A stretch of 64,000 nt of DNA from NCBI RefSeq assembly GCF_003933735.1, contig NZ_RSED01000019.1, forward strand, positions 33,131 to 97,130. Reading direction: 5' to 3'. How positions within the stretch are numbered: the stretch's first letter is position 1; the number at the start of each line of letters is the position of its first letter. Position numbers and translations under genes: made by a program. Shown here in pieces: positions 28,109 through 37,232 of the stretch. Below the pieces are notes generated by a model. The model saw only the letters and a list, made by a program, of their open reading frames with translations, did not search any database and had not been told where the DNA came from. Origin of the DNA: Aquabacterium soli (GTDB taxonomy: Bacteria > Pseudomonadota > Gammaproteobacteria > Burkholderiales > Burkholderiaceae_C).

Positions 28109-31100
28109 TCACACCGTGCTGCTCGAAGGCGATTCTCCTTTGCGTCTGACCAACCGGTGCGTCCAGTCGATCAGATCATCCACGAAGGTGAACACCACAG
28201 GAATGACCAGCAGGCTCAGGAACGTTGATGTGATCAAGCCCCCGATCACCACGATGGCCATCGGTGCGCGGAAGCTCGGGTCCACGCCGATACCGAGAGC
28301 GATCGGCATCATGCCCGCACCCATTGCGATGGTGGTCATGATGATTGGGCGTGCGCGCTTGTGGCAGGCATCCAGGATGGCCTCCCAGCGCTCCAGCCCA
28401 TATTCCTTGCGCGCGATGATCACGTAGTCCACCAGCAGGATCGAGTTCTTGGTCGCGATGCCCATCAGCATGATCAGGCCGATCATCGACGGCATTGACA
28501 AGGCCGTCTGCGTGACGAACAAGGCAGCCAGGGCGCCTGGCACCGACAGCACCAACGCCGCCAGGATGGTGACCGGCTGCACGAAGTCCTTGAACAGCAG
28601 CACCAGCACCACGTAGATGCACATCACGCCCGTGAGCATGGCCAGGCCGAAGCTGGAGAAAAGCTCGGCCATGGCCTCGGCATCGCCCACGGTGGTGCGG
28701 ATGATGCCAGGCGGCAGGGTCTGCAGGCTGGGCAGGGCCAGCACGGCTTTTTCCACCTCACCCAAGGGCTGCTGGTTGAGCTCGATTTCGAAGTTGATGT
28801 TGCGCAGGCGGTCGTAGCGGTTGATCTGGGCCGCACCGCCATCCATGCTGATCGCGGCGACGTTCTCCAGGGGCACCGGTCCACGTGCGCCGGGCACCGG
28901 CAGACGCGAGATCAGGCTGAGGTCTCCGCGCGCCGCTTCGGGCAGGCGCACCATCACCGGTACCTGGCGCTGCGACAGGTTCATCTTGGCCAGGCCCTGG
29001 TCGTAATCCCCTGCCGTGGCAATGCGCAGGGTGTCCGCGATGGCCACCGTGCTCACGCCCAGATCGGCGGCCCGTGCACTGTCGGGCCGCACGATCAGCT
29101 CAGGCCTGGTCAGGCTGGCGTTCGAGGTGACACTGCCGATGCCCGGGATGCCACGCAACTCACGCTCCACCGTGCGGGCATACTGGCCCAGCGTGTCGCC
29201 ATCTTCACCCGCCAGCACCAGCACATACTTCTCTGAAGAGCCACCGAAGCCCACGGTCACGCGCGCGCCCGGAAGCACCTCCAGCGATTTGCGCAATTGG
29301 TTCTCGAGATCCTGCTTGCTCAACCCTGATCGTTCGCCGCGGTGCGTGAGGTTGAGGGTGAGGGTCGCCTTGTTGACCTGCCCCGCGCCTTGCGGCGCAA
29401 AGGGGTCGCCGCCCGAACTGCCGCCGCCGATGGCCGTGTAGATCATCTTGACGTGCTCATTGCGCTGCACGATTTCGCGGGCGCGCTCGGCCACATCACG
29501 TGTCTGCTCGAAAGTGCTGCCTGGCGGCAGGGACACACTGACCTGCGTCTGCGACAGGTCATCCGGCGGGATGAAGCCTGTCGGCAGGAAACCCGACAGC
29601 ATGATGGAGCCGACCGTGAACACGAGCACCGCCAGCATGGTCCAGCCACGGTGGTGCAGGCACCAGCGGGCCCAGCCCAGGTACATGCGCATCCAGCCCG
29701 GATCGGCGTGATCACCCTTGGGTGGGCGCAGCAGATAGGCCGCCATCATGGGCGTGAGCATCCGCGCCACCACCAGCGAGAAGAACACCGCGATGGCCGC
29801 CGTCCAGCCGAACTGCACGAAGAACTTGCCAGGCACCCCGCTCATGAAGGCCGTAGGCAGGAACACGGCGATCAAGGTGAAGGTGGTGGCGATCACGGCC
29901 AGGCCGATCTCGTCGGCGGCCTCGGTGGCCGCCTGCAAGGGCGTCTTGCCCATGCGCAGGTGGCGCATGATGTTCTCGATCTCGACGATGGCATCGTCCA
30001 CCAGGATGCCGACCACCAGCGACAGCGACAGCAAGGTCACGATGTTGATCGTGAAGCCGAAGATGTACATCACGCCGAAGGCCGGGATCACCGACAAGGG
30101 CAAGGCCGCAGCCGCCACCACGGTGGCCCGCCAGTCACGCAGGAAGAACCACACCACGATCACGGCCAGCACGGCGCCCTCGTAGAGCAGGTGCATGGAG
30201 CCCTCGTAGTTCTCCTCCACCGGGTCGACGAAGTTGAAGGCCTCGGTGATGGTGATGTCGGGGTTGGCCGCCTTGAGCGCATCCAGCGCAACGTGCACGC
30301 TGTCGGCCACCTCGACCTCGCCGGAGCCCCGCGCCCGGGAAATCTCGAAGCCCACCACGGGCTGTCCGTTCAGATAGGCCGCCGAGCGTTGCTCCGCCAC
30401 GGTGTCGGTGACGGTGGCGATCTGGTCCAGGCGCAGGCGCCGCCCGTCGCTGAGGGTGATCTCCATCGCAGCCAGTTCATCGGCCGAATGCACGGTGGCG
30501 ATGGTGCGCACCGATTGCTCGGCCCCACCCACCTCGGCACGCCCGCCGGAAGCCTCCTGCTGAATCTGCTGCAGTTGGCGCGACACATCGGCCACGGTGG
30601 CATTGAGGGACAACAGGCGTGCGGGATCAACTTCGACCCGTACCTCGCGAGACACACCGCCCACGCGGGCCACGGCGCCCACGCCCTTGGCGGCCAGCAG
30701 GGCCCGCGTCACTTCGTTGTCGACGAACCAGGACAGGGCCTCGTCGTCCATGCGCTTGGACGACACGGTGTAGGTGAGGATGGGCAGGCCGGAGATGTTG
30801 ACCTTGGAGACCACCGGATCCCGCAGGTCGGCCGGCAGGTCGGCGCGCACACGGGAGATGGCATCGCGCACATCGTCGACGGCCTCCTGCGTGGGCTTCT
30901 CAAGCCGGAACTCGACCGTGATCACCACCAGGCCGTCCTGCACCTGCGTGTAGATGTGCTTGACCGCCTGCAAGGTGGCGATGGAGTTCTCCATCTTGCG
31001 GGCTACATCGGTTTCGAGCTGCGAGGGAGAGGCACCGGGCAGCGAGGCCGTCACGTTGACCGTGGGCAGGTCGATGTCCGGGAAGTTCTGGATCTTCATG

Positions 31101-31195
31101 CGCTCGAAGCCCATCAGGCCCACCACCGTGAGCATGATGAAGAGCAGCACCGCCGGGATCGGGTTGCGGATGGACCATGCCGAGACGTTCATCAT
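28109..31195 (-). CDS. RND efflux transporter, inner-membrane pump
   Basis: A 1028-residue RND (HAE1/AcrB-type) pump. It begins MMNVSAWSIRNPIPAVLLFIM with the first membrane helix. The proton-relay pair is in VVGILVDDAIVEIENIMRHL and the second helix block follows after the periplasmic loops. The start at 31195 is used because its ATGATG overlaps the MFP stop (ATGA), a sign of translational coupling; the open frame continues upstream inside the MFP gene. The partner MFP and TetR genes are in the same unit. The tripartite outer-membrane channel gene is not in the window. Substrate is not evident. Confidence 0.94.
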   Translation of the reverse strand: MMNVSAWSIRNPIPAVLLFIMLTVVGLMGFERMKIQNFPDIDLPTVNVTASLPGASPSQLETDVARKMENSIATLQAVKHIYTQVQDGLVVITVEFRLEKPTQEAVDDVRDAISRVRADLPADLRDPVVSKVNISGLPILTYTVSSKRMDDEALSWFVDNEVTRALLAAKGVGAVARVGGVSREVRVEVDPARLLSLNATVADVSRQLQQIQQEASGGRAEVGGAEQSVRTIATVHSADELAAMEITLSDGRRLRLDQIATVTDTVAEQRSAAYLNGQPVVGFEISRARGSGEVEVADSVHVALDALKAANPDITITEAFNFVDPVEENYEGSMHLLYEGAVLAVIVVWFFLRDWRATVVAAAALPLSVIPAFGVMYIFGFTINIVTLLSLSLVVGILVDDAIVEIENIMRHLRMGKTPLQAATEAADEIGLAVIATTFTLIAVFLPTAFMSGVPGKFFVQFGWTAAIAVFFSLVVARMLTPMMAAYLLRPPKGDHADPGWMRMYLGWARWCLHHRGWTMLAVLVFTVGSIMLSGFLPTGFIPPDDLSQTQVSVSLPPGSTFEQTRDVAERAREIVQRNEHVKMIYTAIGGGSSGGDPFAPQGAGQVNKATLTLNLTHRGERSGLSKQDLENQLRKSLEVLPGARVTVGFGGSSEKYVLVLAGEDGDTLGQYARTVERELRGIPGIGSVTSNASLTRPELIVRPDSARAADLGVSTVAIADTLRIATAGDYDQGLAKMNLSQRQVPVMVRLPEAARGDLSLISRLPVPGARGPVPLENVAAISMDGGAAQINRYDRLRNINFEIELNQQPLGEVEKAVLALPSLQTLPPGIIRTTVGDAEAMAELFSSFGLAMLTGVMCIYVVLVLLFKDFVQPVTILAALVLSVPGALAALFVTQTALSMPSMIGLIMLMGIATKNSILLVDYVIIARKEYGLERWEAILDACHKRARPIIMTTIAMGAGMMPIALGIGVDPSFRAPMAIVVIGGLITSTFLSLLVIPVVFTFVDDLIDWTHRLVRRKGESPSSSTV

Positions 31196-32385
31196 GGCTG
31201 GCCTTTCTGCGCCGGGTTCGGCTGGTCGGCGTTCGATGCGGCAGAGGCTGGTGCGACAGGCACCACGCGCACGGTGTCGCCATCGGCCAGGAAAACACCG
31301 CCCGAGGCCACCACCTCGGCCTGAGGCGACAGGCCGCGCGTGATCTCGACGCGGTCCTGCACACGGCGGCCCACGCCCACCTTGGCCTGGGTGAGCTTGT
31401 GGTCGCTGCCCACGATGAAGACATAGTTGAAGCCATCGCGCAGCAGCACGGCCGACTGCGGGAGTGTCAGGCCTTCGGCACTGCCCAGGTCCAGCTTGCC
31501 GGTGGCGAAGCTGCCGGCACGGGCCCCTGCGCGCGCGGCCGCCTGGACAGGCAGATCCACATACACCAGGCCGTTGCGGGTGCTGGCATCGACCGTGGGC
31601 GCCACCATGCGCACCGTGCCTTGCATTTCCTGGCCGCCGGCAGGCGTCAGGTGCACTGGCAGGCCGGGACGCACGCGCAGCAGGTCGGCCGCAGGCACCT
31701 CGGCACGCCACTCCAGGCGGTGCTGCCGGATCAGGCGGAACAGTTCCTGCCCAGCCTGCACCACGGTGCCCACCGTGGCAGGACGGGCCGAGATGACGCC
31801 GTCATCGCTCGCGATGATCTGGGTCTGCGACAGACGCAACTCGTTGGATTGCAAGCTCGCCTTGGCCGAGGCGACCTGGGCTGCTGCGGTTTTCTCTGCG
31901 GTGTAGGCGCGCTGGGCCTCCTGGGCGCTCATCGCTTCGCTGGGCTGCAGCAAACGCGCGCGATCGCCGTTGGCCTTGGCCTCGGCCAGGTTGGCCTCGG
32001 CCTGGGCCACGTTGGCGCGGGCTGCATTGACCTCGGCCTCGACGGCATCACGCTGCAGCACGGCCAGCACCTGGCCACGCTTGACCACATCGCCCACGTT
32101 GACGCGGACCTCCATCAGGCGCAGGCCGGACAGCTCCGGTCCGACCACCGTTTCCTGCCAGGCCGCGATGGAGCCCGTGGCCGTGACCGTGGCCGGCCAT
32201 TGCGAGCGCTCGGGTTTGACGGTGGACACACTCAAGGCGGGCCTGGGCGACGAAGCGCCATGCGCGACCGGTTTGCCCGGCTCGGATGCCCCATCCTTGT
32301 CACGGTGGCTCAGCAGGTAGACAGCACCTGCAACGAGCACCAGTCCGATGGCGCCCCATGCCAGCGTGCTTTTCTTCACTTTCAT
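31192..32385 (-). CDS. RND periplasmic adaptor (membrane fusion protein)
   Basis: A 397-residue adaptor of the HlyD/AcrA family. Residues 1-25 are an N-terminal membrane anchor (LAWGAIGLVLVAGAVYLL). The lipoyl half (GPELSGLRLMEVRVNVGDVVKRGQVLAVL), an alpha-helical hairpin rich in Ala and Glu (ARANVAQAEANLAEAKANGD), a second lipoyl segment and beta-barrel regions follow. It links the pump at 28109 to an outer-membrane channel. The stop overlaps the pump start, and the TetR gene overlaps its start by four bases. Confidence 0.93.
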   Translation of the reverse strand: MKVKKSTLAWGAIGLVLVAGAVYLLSHRDKDGASEPGKPVAHGASSPRPALSVSTVKPERSQWPATVTATGSIAAWQETVVGPELSGLRLMEVRVNVGDVVKRGQVLAVLQRDAVEAEVNAARANVAQAEANLAEAKANGDRARLLQPSEAMSAQEAQRAYTAEKTAAAQVASAKASLQSNELRLSQTQIIASDDGVISARPATVGTVVQAGQELFRLIRQHRLEWRAEVPAADLLRVRPGLPVHLTPAGGQEMQGTVRMVAPTVDASTRNGLVYVDLPVQAAARAGARAGSFATGKLDLGSAEGLTLPQSAVLLRDGFNYVFIVGSDHKLTQAKVGVGRRVQDRVEITRGLSPQAEVVASGGVFLADGDTVRVVPVAPASAASNADQPNPAQKGQP

Positions 32386-33128
32386 CTCGATGTCCTCTTC
32401 CTCAGTCGTTCGTGTGATGCGGCCCCGGGGCCCGGTGCCTCCAGCCGCATGCGCCGTTCATGTTCAACCAATGCCTCGCCATACCCCACCAGCCGCTCGA
32501 GCACGCGGTCCATGGCGCGCGTGCCCTTGAGCAGCGTCGGTGCCAGCACCTGCATGAACTCGCGAGACATGCCGTAGTCCTGCACCATGGCCACCAATGC
32601 GAAGGCCAGCTGGTGCAATGCATCATCGGCCTTGACCGCCCCCGCATGCCGCGCCAGAAGGTCCACCAATCGCTGGTGATAGGGCTGGATATGGCTGACC
32701 ATCACGTCCTTGTAGTCCGGCGTGGGCTCGACCATCTCGCGCAGGTGCAGCCGCATCAGCCAGGTGGACAGCTCGTCCTGGCCCCAGGGGCACAGCAGGG
32801 CCGCCATGAAGCGGCGCAGCGATTCGCGCAAGGGCAGGCCCGGCTCGTCGAACTGGTTGAAGTCCTCCCCAAGGTCTTCCAGCGGCTTGCACAGCACCGC
32901 CCGGTACAGCCCGGCCTTGTCTCCGAAATAGTAGTGGATGGAGGCGACGTTCAAGCCCGCAGCATGGCAAATTTCGCGGGTCGACGCCTTGGCAAAGCCC
33001 TTGTCCGAAAAAATGCGGGTAGCTTCCCACAACAGGCGGCCACGCGCACGGGCGCCGCGCTCGGATGCGGCATCCTCGTCGACCGGGGTGTCTGGCACCT
33101 TAAAATCAAGCGCTTGCTTAACTTTCAT
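32382..33128 (-). CDS. TetR-family regulator of the RND operon (CerR-like)
   Basis: A 248-residue regulator. The DNA-binding helix-turn-helix lies at about residues 30-75 (ASTREICHAAGLNVASIHYYFGDKAGLYRAV). The C-terminal domain resembles the DUF1956-type ligand domain of CerR/YbiH efflux regulators. It overlaps the MFP gene by four bases (ATGA), which places it first in the TetR-MFP-RND operon. The ATG at 33128 is chosen; another ATG nine bases upstream is possible. It probably represses its own operon. Confidence 0.9.
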   Translation of the reverse strand: MKVKQALDFKVPDTPVDEDAASERGARARGRLLWEATRIFSDKGFAKASTREICHAAGLNVASIHYYFGDKAGLYRAVLCKPLEDLGEDFNQFDEPGLPLRESLRRFMAALLCPWGQDELSTWLMRLHLREMVEPTPDYKDVMVSHIQPYHQRLVDLLARHAGAVKADDALHQLAFALVAMVQDYGMSREFMQVLAPTLLKGTRAMDRVLERLVGYGEALVEHERRMRLEAPGPGAASHERLRKRTSR

Positions 33129-33198
33129 GCGCCGCATGGTAGCGCATGCGCATGCCCATGGCAGACAAACCCCTTTCAGCCTGCCACGCGTTAGGATC

Positions 33199-34110
33199 AT
33201 GGCTTACTTCGCGTTACGAACGACCGACACGATGCAGTTGATTGCCTGGTCCCATGACACCCGAGACGGGTTCACGTTGCGCGGTTGGCACACGCCGCCC
33301 TCCGGCAAACCGCTGATCCACTTTCTGCACGGCAACGGATTCTGCGGCCGCACCTACGAGCCCATGCTCAAGGCCCTGAGCCCTCACTTCGACCTGTGGC
33401 TCAGCGACGCGCAGGGCCATGGTGACAGCGACGCCGGCGAACGCTTCGTGGGCTGGAACCGCTGCGCCGAACTGGCGGTAGACGCCTTCAAGCATCACCT
33501 GCCCCTGTTCGGCCATGTGCCCACCTACGGGTTAGGGCACAGCTTTGGTGGCGTGCTCACCTGCCTGGCGATGGCCGACCACCCTCGCCTGTTCAAGCGC
33601 ACCGTGCTGCTGGATCCGGTGCTCTTCTCGGCCACGATGGCCCTGGGCCTCACACTGGCGGAAAGCACCGGGCTGGCCAAGCACACGCCTCTGGCCCGCG
33701 CCGCGCTGCGTCGAAGGGTGCACTGGCCTGACAGGGCTGCCGCCATGGACGGCTTGCGCGGACGGGGCACCTACAAGGGATGGCGTGAGGATGCCCTGCA
33801 GGCCTTTGCCGACCATGCGCTCAAAGACATGCCGGACGGCGGCGTGGAGCTCAAGTGCAGTCCGGCGCGCGAAGCGGCCATCTTCAGCTCCGCCCCCGTG
33901 GGGCTGTGGTCCTCTCTGCGCCGTGTGCACACGCCGACCCGGCTGATCCATGCACACCACACGTTTCCATTCGTGGTGTCGTCGGCGCAGCTGTGGTCGG
34001 AGAGCAACCGGGCGGTGTCGGTCCAGCAGGTCGAGGGCGGGCATTGCTTCATGCAGGAGCATCCGGAGGACGCAGCCGAACAGGTTCGCGCTTTCCTGCT
34101 GGCTGATTGA
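33199..34110 (+). CDS. alpha/beta-hydrolase
   Basis: A 303-residue hydrolase. The oxyanion loop is HFLHGNGFCG near 40-49, the nucleophile elbow is GLGHSFGG with Ser, the acid residue lies in HAHHTFPF region or nearby, and the catalytic His is in GGHCFMQEHPEDA near the C-terminus. TAGGA precedes the ATG at 33199; an in-frame ATG at 33232 (MQLIAW) is an alternative. It is divergent from the TetR-MFP-RND operon, so TetR control is possible but not shown. The substrate is unknown. Confidence 0.8.
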   Translation: MAYFALRTTDTMQLIAWSHDTRDGFTLRGWHTPPSGKPLIHFLHGNGFCGRTYEPMLKALSPHFDLWLSDAQGHGDSDAGERFVGWNRCAELAVDAFKHHLPLFGHVPTYGLGHSFGGVLTCLAMADHPRLFKRTVLLDPVLFSATMALGLTLAESTGLAKHTPLARAALRRRVHWPDRAAAMDGLRGRGTYKGWREDALQAFADHALKDMPDGGVELKCSPAREAAIFSSAPVGLWSSLRRVHTPTRLIHAHHTFPFVVSSAQLWSESNRAVSVQQVEGGHCFMQEHPEDAAEQVRAFLLAD

Positions 34111-34475
34111 AATGTCCAGGCTTTGAGCCTGCGACGGGGTTGAGCGCTTTATCGTGACAGCGCGGGGCGGGGTCTAAGGCACTCTGGCCTTTGACAGGCT
34201 GGCGTCTACCCGGGAGGCTCGGCTCCGCCTTCTCTCCGTGCGGCTGATCGGCACACCGCCCCGTGCTCTGTTGGCGGAGGCCATCCTCGGCCGCGCCGGC
34301 ACCGACTGAAGCCTTCCCAGCCCCCCGCCGCTTGAGGCCATAATCGACGGCAAACGGGGACACCCATGGTCCATTGGCCACGGACGGACGCCTTCATGGC
34401 GCCACGACGACACGCCGGCGCACGGCATCCATGCATGACCCCGCACCCTCGGTCACGCTTCACCAGGAGCGCCTC
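34111..34475. other. intergenic region of 365 bases
   Basis: The gap between the hydrolase and the C39-like repeat-protein gene. I see no gene; a TTGACA at 34191 is a possible -35 but has no good -10 at the right distance. The region probably carries the promoter of the gene at 34476. Confidence 0.4.
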
Positions 34476-36533
34476 ATGCCCCCTCGTTCCATCGTCGGCA
34501 AGCTGCTGCAGAAGAAGCGCGTGAAGGACAACGCACCAGCAACCGCCCCCGTTCAGACCCCGGCCTACGTGCCGCCCACCGATCAGGTGCGCAGCGCCAC
34601 GCTGCTGACCCGGCTGCGCGACCTCAGCGTCAAGGCCACCGCACAACACCTGAGCCTGGATGGCCAGCTCGAAGCACGGCGCACGGCCATTGCCCGGGCC
34701 CTCAAGGCCGATGACTACGACAACGCGGATGCGCTTTTGGACACGCTGAGCGCCGACCTCGACAAGGAAAGAGCCCGGGCACAGGCCAAGGCCGATTTCG
34801 ACGCGGCAGTGGGCGACCTGCTCAAACCCAAGGGTGCCGTGGCCACCGCCAAGGCCCTGCCCACCCCCAGCCTGACCCTGCGCAGCCTGCGCCAGGAGTT
34901 GCTTGCCAAGGAGAAGGCCGTCAACGACTTGCTGCTGCCAGCCACACTCGACCACGCCGAGGCCACGCGCAGGTTGCCCCCGCTGGCAGCCGCAGCCAAG
35001 GCCTTGACCGAAGCCAAGGCCGCCTGGGACAAGCTCAAGGCAACCTGGGACCTCAAGGCAGGGGACCTGCAGGACGCCAAGGCCACACTGGCCACAACCC
35101 ACGCGCTGGGCTCGCCCCAGGGCGCGGCCCTGGATGCACGGATGAAGGCCCTGGACAAGGCGGTCGCGGACGGCGACCTGCAAAAGGCCATCGATGCCCT
35201 TCCCACCTTGCGCGCGGACATCCAGGCGGCCCACCAATCGGCCACGGACCGCAAGGCCTGCGAAGACGGCTACGCCAAGGTGGCAGCCCTGAACAAGGAG
35301 GCCAGCCGCGTGCCTCAACTGACCGATGAGCTCAAGAAGCTCGCGCACAAGCAGCAGGCCGCCTGGACCGCCTTCAGGCAGGACTACGCTTGCGGCCACT
35401 ATGCCGAGGCCTTGCTCAAACTGCCTCTGGTGCAAAGCACATCGCAGGATGTGATCAAGGGCGTCATGGGCGCGGCATCGCAGGTCCGGCCGGAGATCAG
35501 CCAGGGCCAGCAGGCCAAGGCCGAGCGCCAGCTGGCACAGCACAGCGAGAAAGACCGCAAAGTGCTCCAGGCCCTGCTGGACACCGCCCCCACGCCCAAG
35601 CACAAGCAGAACCTGCAAAAGGCCATCGCCTGTGGGCACAGCGCCTCGGACGTCGCCGCCTTCAACGCGCGCATCGCGGGCAAGGATGAACAATGGCTGC
35701 AGGACAACCTGCGCCTGGCTGCCACTTCTGAGGGCCACGGTGTCCAGCAGCAATGGGTGATGTCCTGCCAGGCCACCACCGTGCAGGCGGCCCGGGCCGA
35801 GGTCGACCCCATCTACGCCCTGAGCCTGCGCGACGCCTCGCCGCAACTGCACGAACTGATTCCACAGGACACCACCCGCCTGGCCACCGAGCAGAAGCAG
35901 ATGCTGGAGTCGCCCTTGGAGGAAGACATCGACGCCACCCACCAGCAAGGTGTGACCCAGCGCTTGGCATCGGAATCACCGACCGATGCCGCGGCTCTGC
36001 AGACCCTGATCGACAACGCCGCGTCGAACTGGGAGAAGAACCGCGTGATGGAGGTGATCGCACGCCCGCAGAAGTACACGGCCGCCCAGATCGACAATTA
36101 CTACAAGACCCACGTGCAGGGCAAGAATGCCGGGGGCAAGGCCGTCCACAAGGCGGATCAGAACAGCGCGAACAACCCCGGAAAGGGCCGCTTCGCGGTC
36201 GACCTGCTCAACCGGGAACAGGCCTCCACGGGTGTCAGATATGTCAACAAGTCCACCGACTCGACCAACCGCGATGCCGCGGTGGACGACGTGGCCACCG
36301 CCCTGGAGCAGGGCAAGGCCGTGCCACTGATCGTGGGCCAGCAGGATGGTGAGACCGCCCACTATGTGCTGGCGGTCAGCGTCCACCCCGGCCCCCCGAA
36401 GACCTTCTTCATCCATGATCCGGCCTCCGGCACCACGGTGGCCCGCACCGAAGCGCAGATGAAGAACAACCAGCTGGACCTGCCCTCGGGCTGGAACCGC
36501 CTGAACCAGTACGACAAGCCCACCGATGCCTGA
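34476..36533 (+). CDS. large helical-repeat protein with C39-like cysteine-protease domain
   Basis: A 685-residue hydrophilic protein with no signal peptide or membrane segment. Residues 30-390 are almost entirely Ala/Lys/Leu/Asp-rich helices. They repeat the pattern A-x(3)-DYDNADALLDTL (about 85-100), ADGDLQKAIDALPTL (about 230-245) and ACGHYAEALLKLPLV (about 308-322). These are helical-hairpin units of similar length. The C-terminal third looks like a papain-like fold of the C39 type: Gln425/426 and Cys431 in QQQWVMSCQATT, then His629 in GETAHYVLAV and Asp648 in FIHDPASGT. This order, oxyanion Gln, Cys, His, Asp, is that of a cysteine protease. AGGAG six bases before the ATG fixes the start. 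A small gene follows 63 bases downstream. I infer a possible secreted or injected effector, but no secretion-system gene lies in the window. Confidence 0.75.
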   Translation: MPPRSIVGKLLQKKRVKDNAPATAPVQTPAYVPPTDQVRSATLLTRLRDLSVKATAQHLSLDGQLEARRTAIARALKADDYDNADALLDTLSADLDKERARAQAKADFDAAVGDLLKPKGAVATAKALPTPSLTLRSLRQELLAKEKAVNDLLLPATLDHAEATRRLPPLAAAAKALTEAKAAWDKLKATWDLKAGDLQDAKATLATTHALGSPQGAALDARMKALDKAVADGDLQKAIDALPTLRADIQAAHQSATDRKACEDGYAKVAALNKEASRVPQLTDELKKLAHKQQAAWTAFRQDYACGHYAEALLKLPLVQSTSQDVIKGVMGAASQVRPEISQGQQAKAERQLAQHSEKDRKVLQALLDTAPTPKHKQNLQKAIACGHSASDVAAFNARIAGKDEQWLQDNLRLAATSEGHGVQQQWVMSCQATTVQAARAEVDPIYALSLRDASPQLHELIPQDTTRLATEQKQMLESPLEEDIDATHQQGVTQRLASESPTDAAALQTLIDNAASNWEKNRVMEVIARPQKYTAAQIDNYYKTHVQGKNAGGKAVHKADQNSANNPGKGRFAVDLLNREQASTGVRYVNKSTDSTNRDAAVDDVATALEQGKAVPLIVGQQDGETAHYVLAVSVHPGPPKTFFIHDPASGTTVARTEAQMKNNQLDLPSGWNRLNQYDKPTDA

Positions 36534-36596
36534 CCGTCGCCCTGCCGCCGATCTTGCACGCTCATCACCGTCCTCACCGCCCACAGGAATCCGCCC

Positions 36597-37043
36597 ATGA
36601 CGAACGACATCACCCGCGAACAACTGCTGGCGCGCCAGCCGCAGGACTACCTTCGAGATGGCCTGAGCACCGCGGCGGGCACCCTGCGCCCCGAACTGTC
36701 GGGCATGCCCGCCTTTGCCGTGGCCACGCAGCTGGACGAGGCCATGGCATCCCCCCAGGAAGTGGCTCTCACGTTCGAGATGCTCAAGCAGGTGCTCGGT
36801 GTCTCCGAGGGCGGCGCAGGCCCGGCCGGTGAGCGCTTCCTCGCGGCCTCGCGCGAAGCGCTCGACCATGTGGCGCGCCTGCTGTCCAAGGTCAACAACA
36901 TCGTGCTGGACGGCTGGCTGGAAGATTGCGCCCCTTTCGTCAAGACCGAGGCAGACATCCAGGCCTTCATCGCCCTGTTCCAGGCGGTGCTGCAGCAATA
37001 CACCGCCTTGCAGGCCGTGAAACCCTCCGCCGAAGGGGCCTGA
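36597..37043 (+). CDS. small partner protein of the C39-like repeat protein
   Basis: A 148-residue acidic, alpha-helical protein with no recognised family. It begins MTNDITREQLLARQPQDYL and ends TALQAVKPSAEGA; the middle is amphipathic helix (LDHVARLLSKVNNIVLDGWL). There is no signal peptide or membrane segment. ACAGGAA stands before the ATG. It follows the 685-residue repeat protein on the same strand with a 63-base gap and is followed by a minus-strand kinase gene. The pairing suggests a chaperone, immunity or partner protein, but this is an inference from position only. Confidence 0.65.
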   Translation: MTNDITREQLLARQPQDYLRDGLSTAAGTLRPELSGMPAFAVATQLDEAMASPQEVALTFEMLKQVLGVSEGGAGPAGERFLAASREALDHVARLLSKVNNIVLDGWLEDCAPFVKTEADIQAFIALFQAVLQQYTALQAVKPSAEGA

Positions 37044-37150
37044 ACGGACGCCAGGCCCCCGAAGGTGGCTGTGTGCCGCGTTTTGAGGCAGCCCAACCCC
37101 TCCCCAGGGGAAAAAGCACTTCCCCCACCCTTCTCCCCGCCTTCCGCACA

Positions 37151-37179
37151 AAGTTATCCACAGCATCGGTGGACAACTT
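37151..37179. promoter_or_regulatory. inverted repeat containing a perfect DnaA-box sequence
   Basis: AAGTTATCCAC-AGCATCG-GTGGACAACTT pairs 10 of 11 bases. The left arm and first spacer bases contain TTATCCACA, the consensus DnaA box. It lies in the gap between the small partner gene and the sensor kinase. It may be a DnaA-titration or regulatory site or a hairpin at the end of convergent units. Confidence 0.45.
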
Positions 37180-37232
37180 GTGGCGATGCTTCGGCAAGCG
37201 TTTGCCGATCATTGAAGCGCACGCGCCACGGG

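Noticed and set aside
29342..31324. Long plus-strand frame opposite the RND pump
   Set aside because: Shadow of the pump; composition HHHG/QRQ/RR is artefactual.
33107..33116. Palindrome CAAGCGCTTG in the TetR gene start
   Set aside because: It lies inside codons for Lys-Gln-Ala-Leu and could arise by chance; no evidence for an operator.
34374..34475. Longer N-terminal reading of the C39-like protein
   Set aside because: The upstream in-frame start has no ribosome binding site; AGGAG points to 34476.
34206..35948. Minus-strand frame opposite the C39-like repeat gene
   Set aside because: The plus-strand gene has a ribosome binding site and conserved catalytic-site residues; the minus frame is Gly/Leu/Val-rich shadow.
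37192..37207. Hairpin CGGCAA-GCGT-TTGCCG
   Set aside because: It lacks a T-run on either strand, so I do not call it a terminator.
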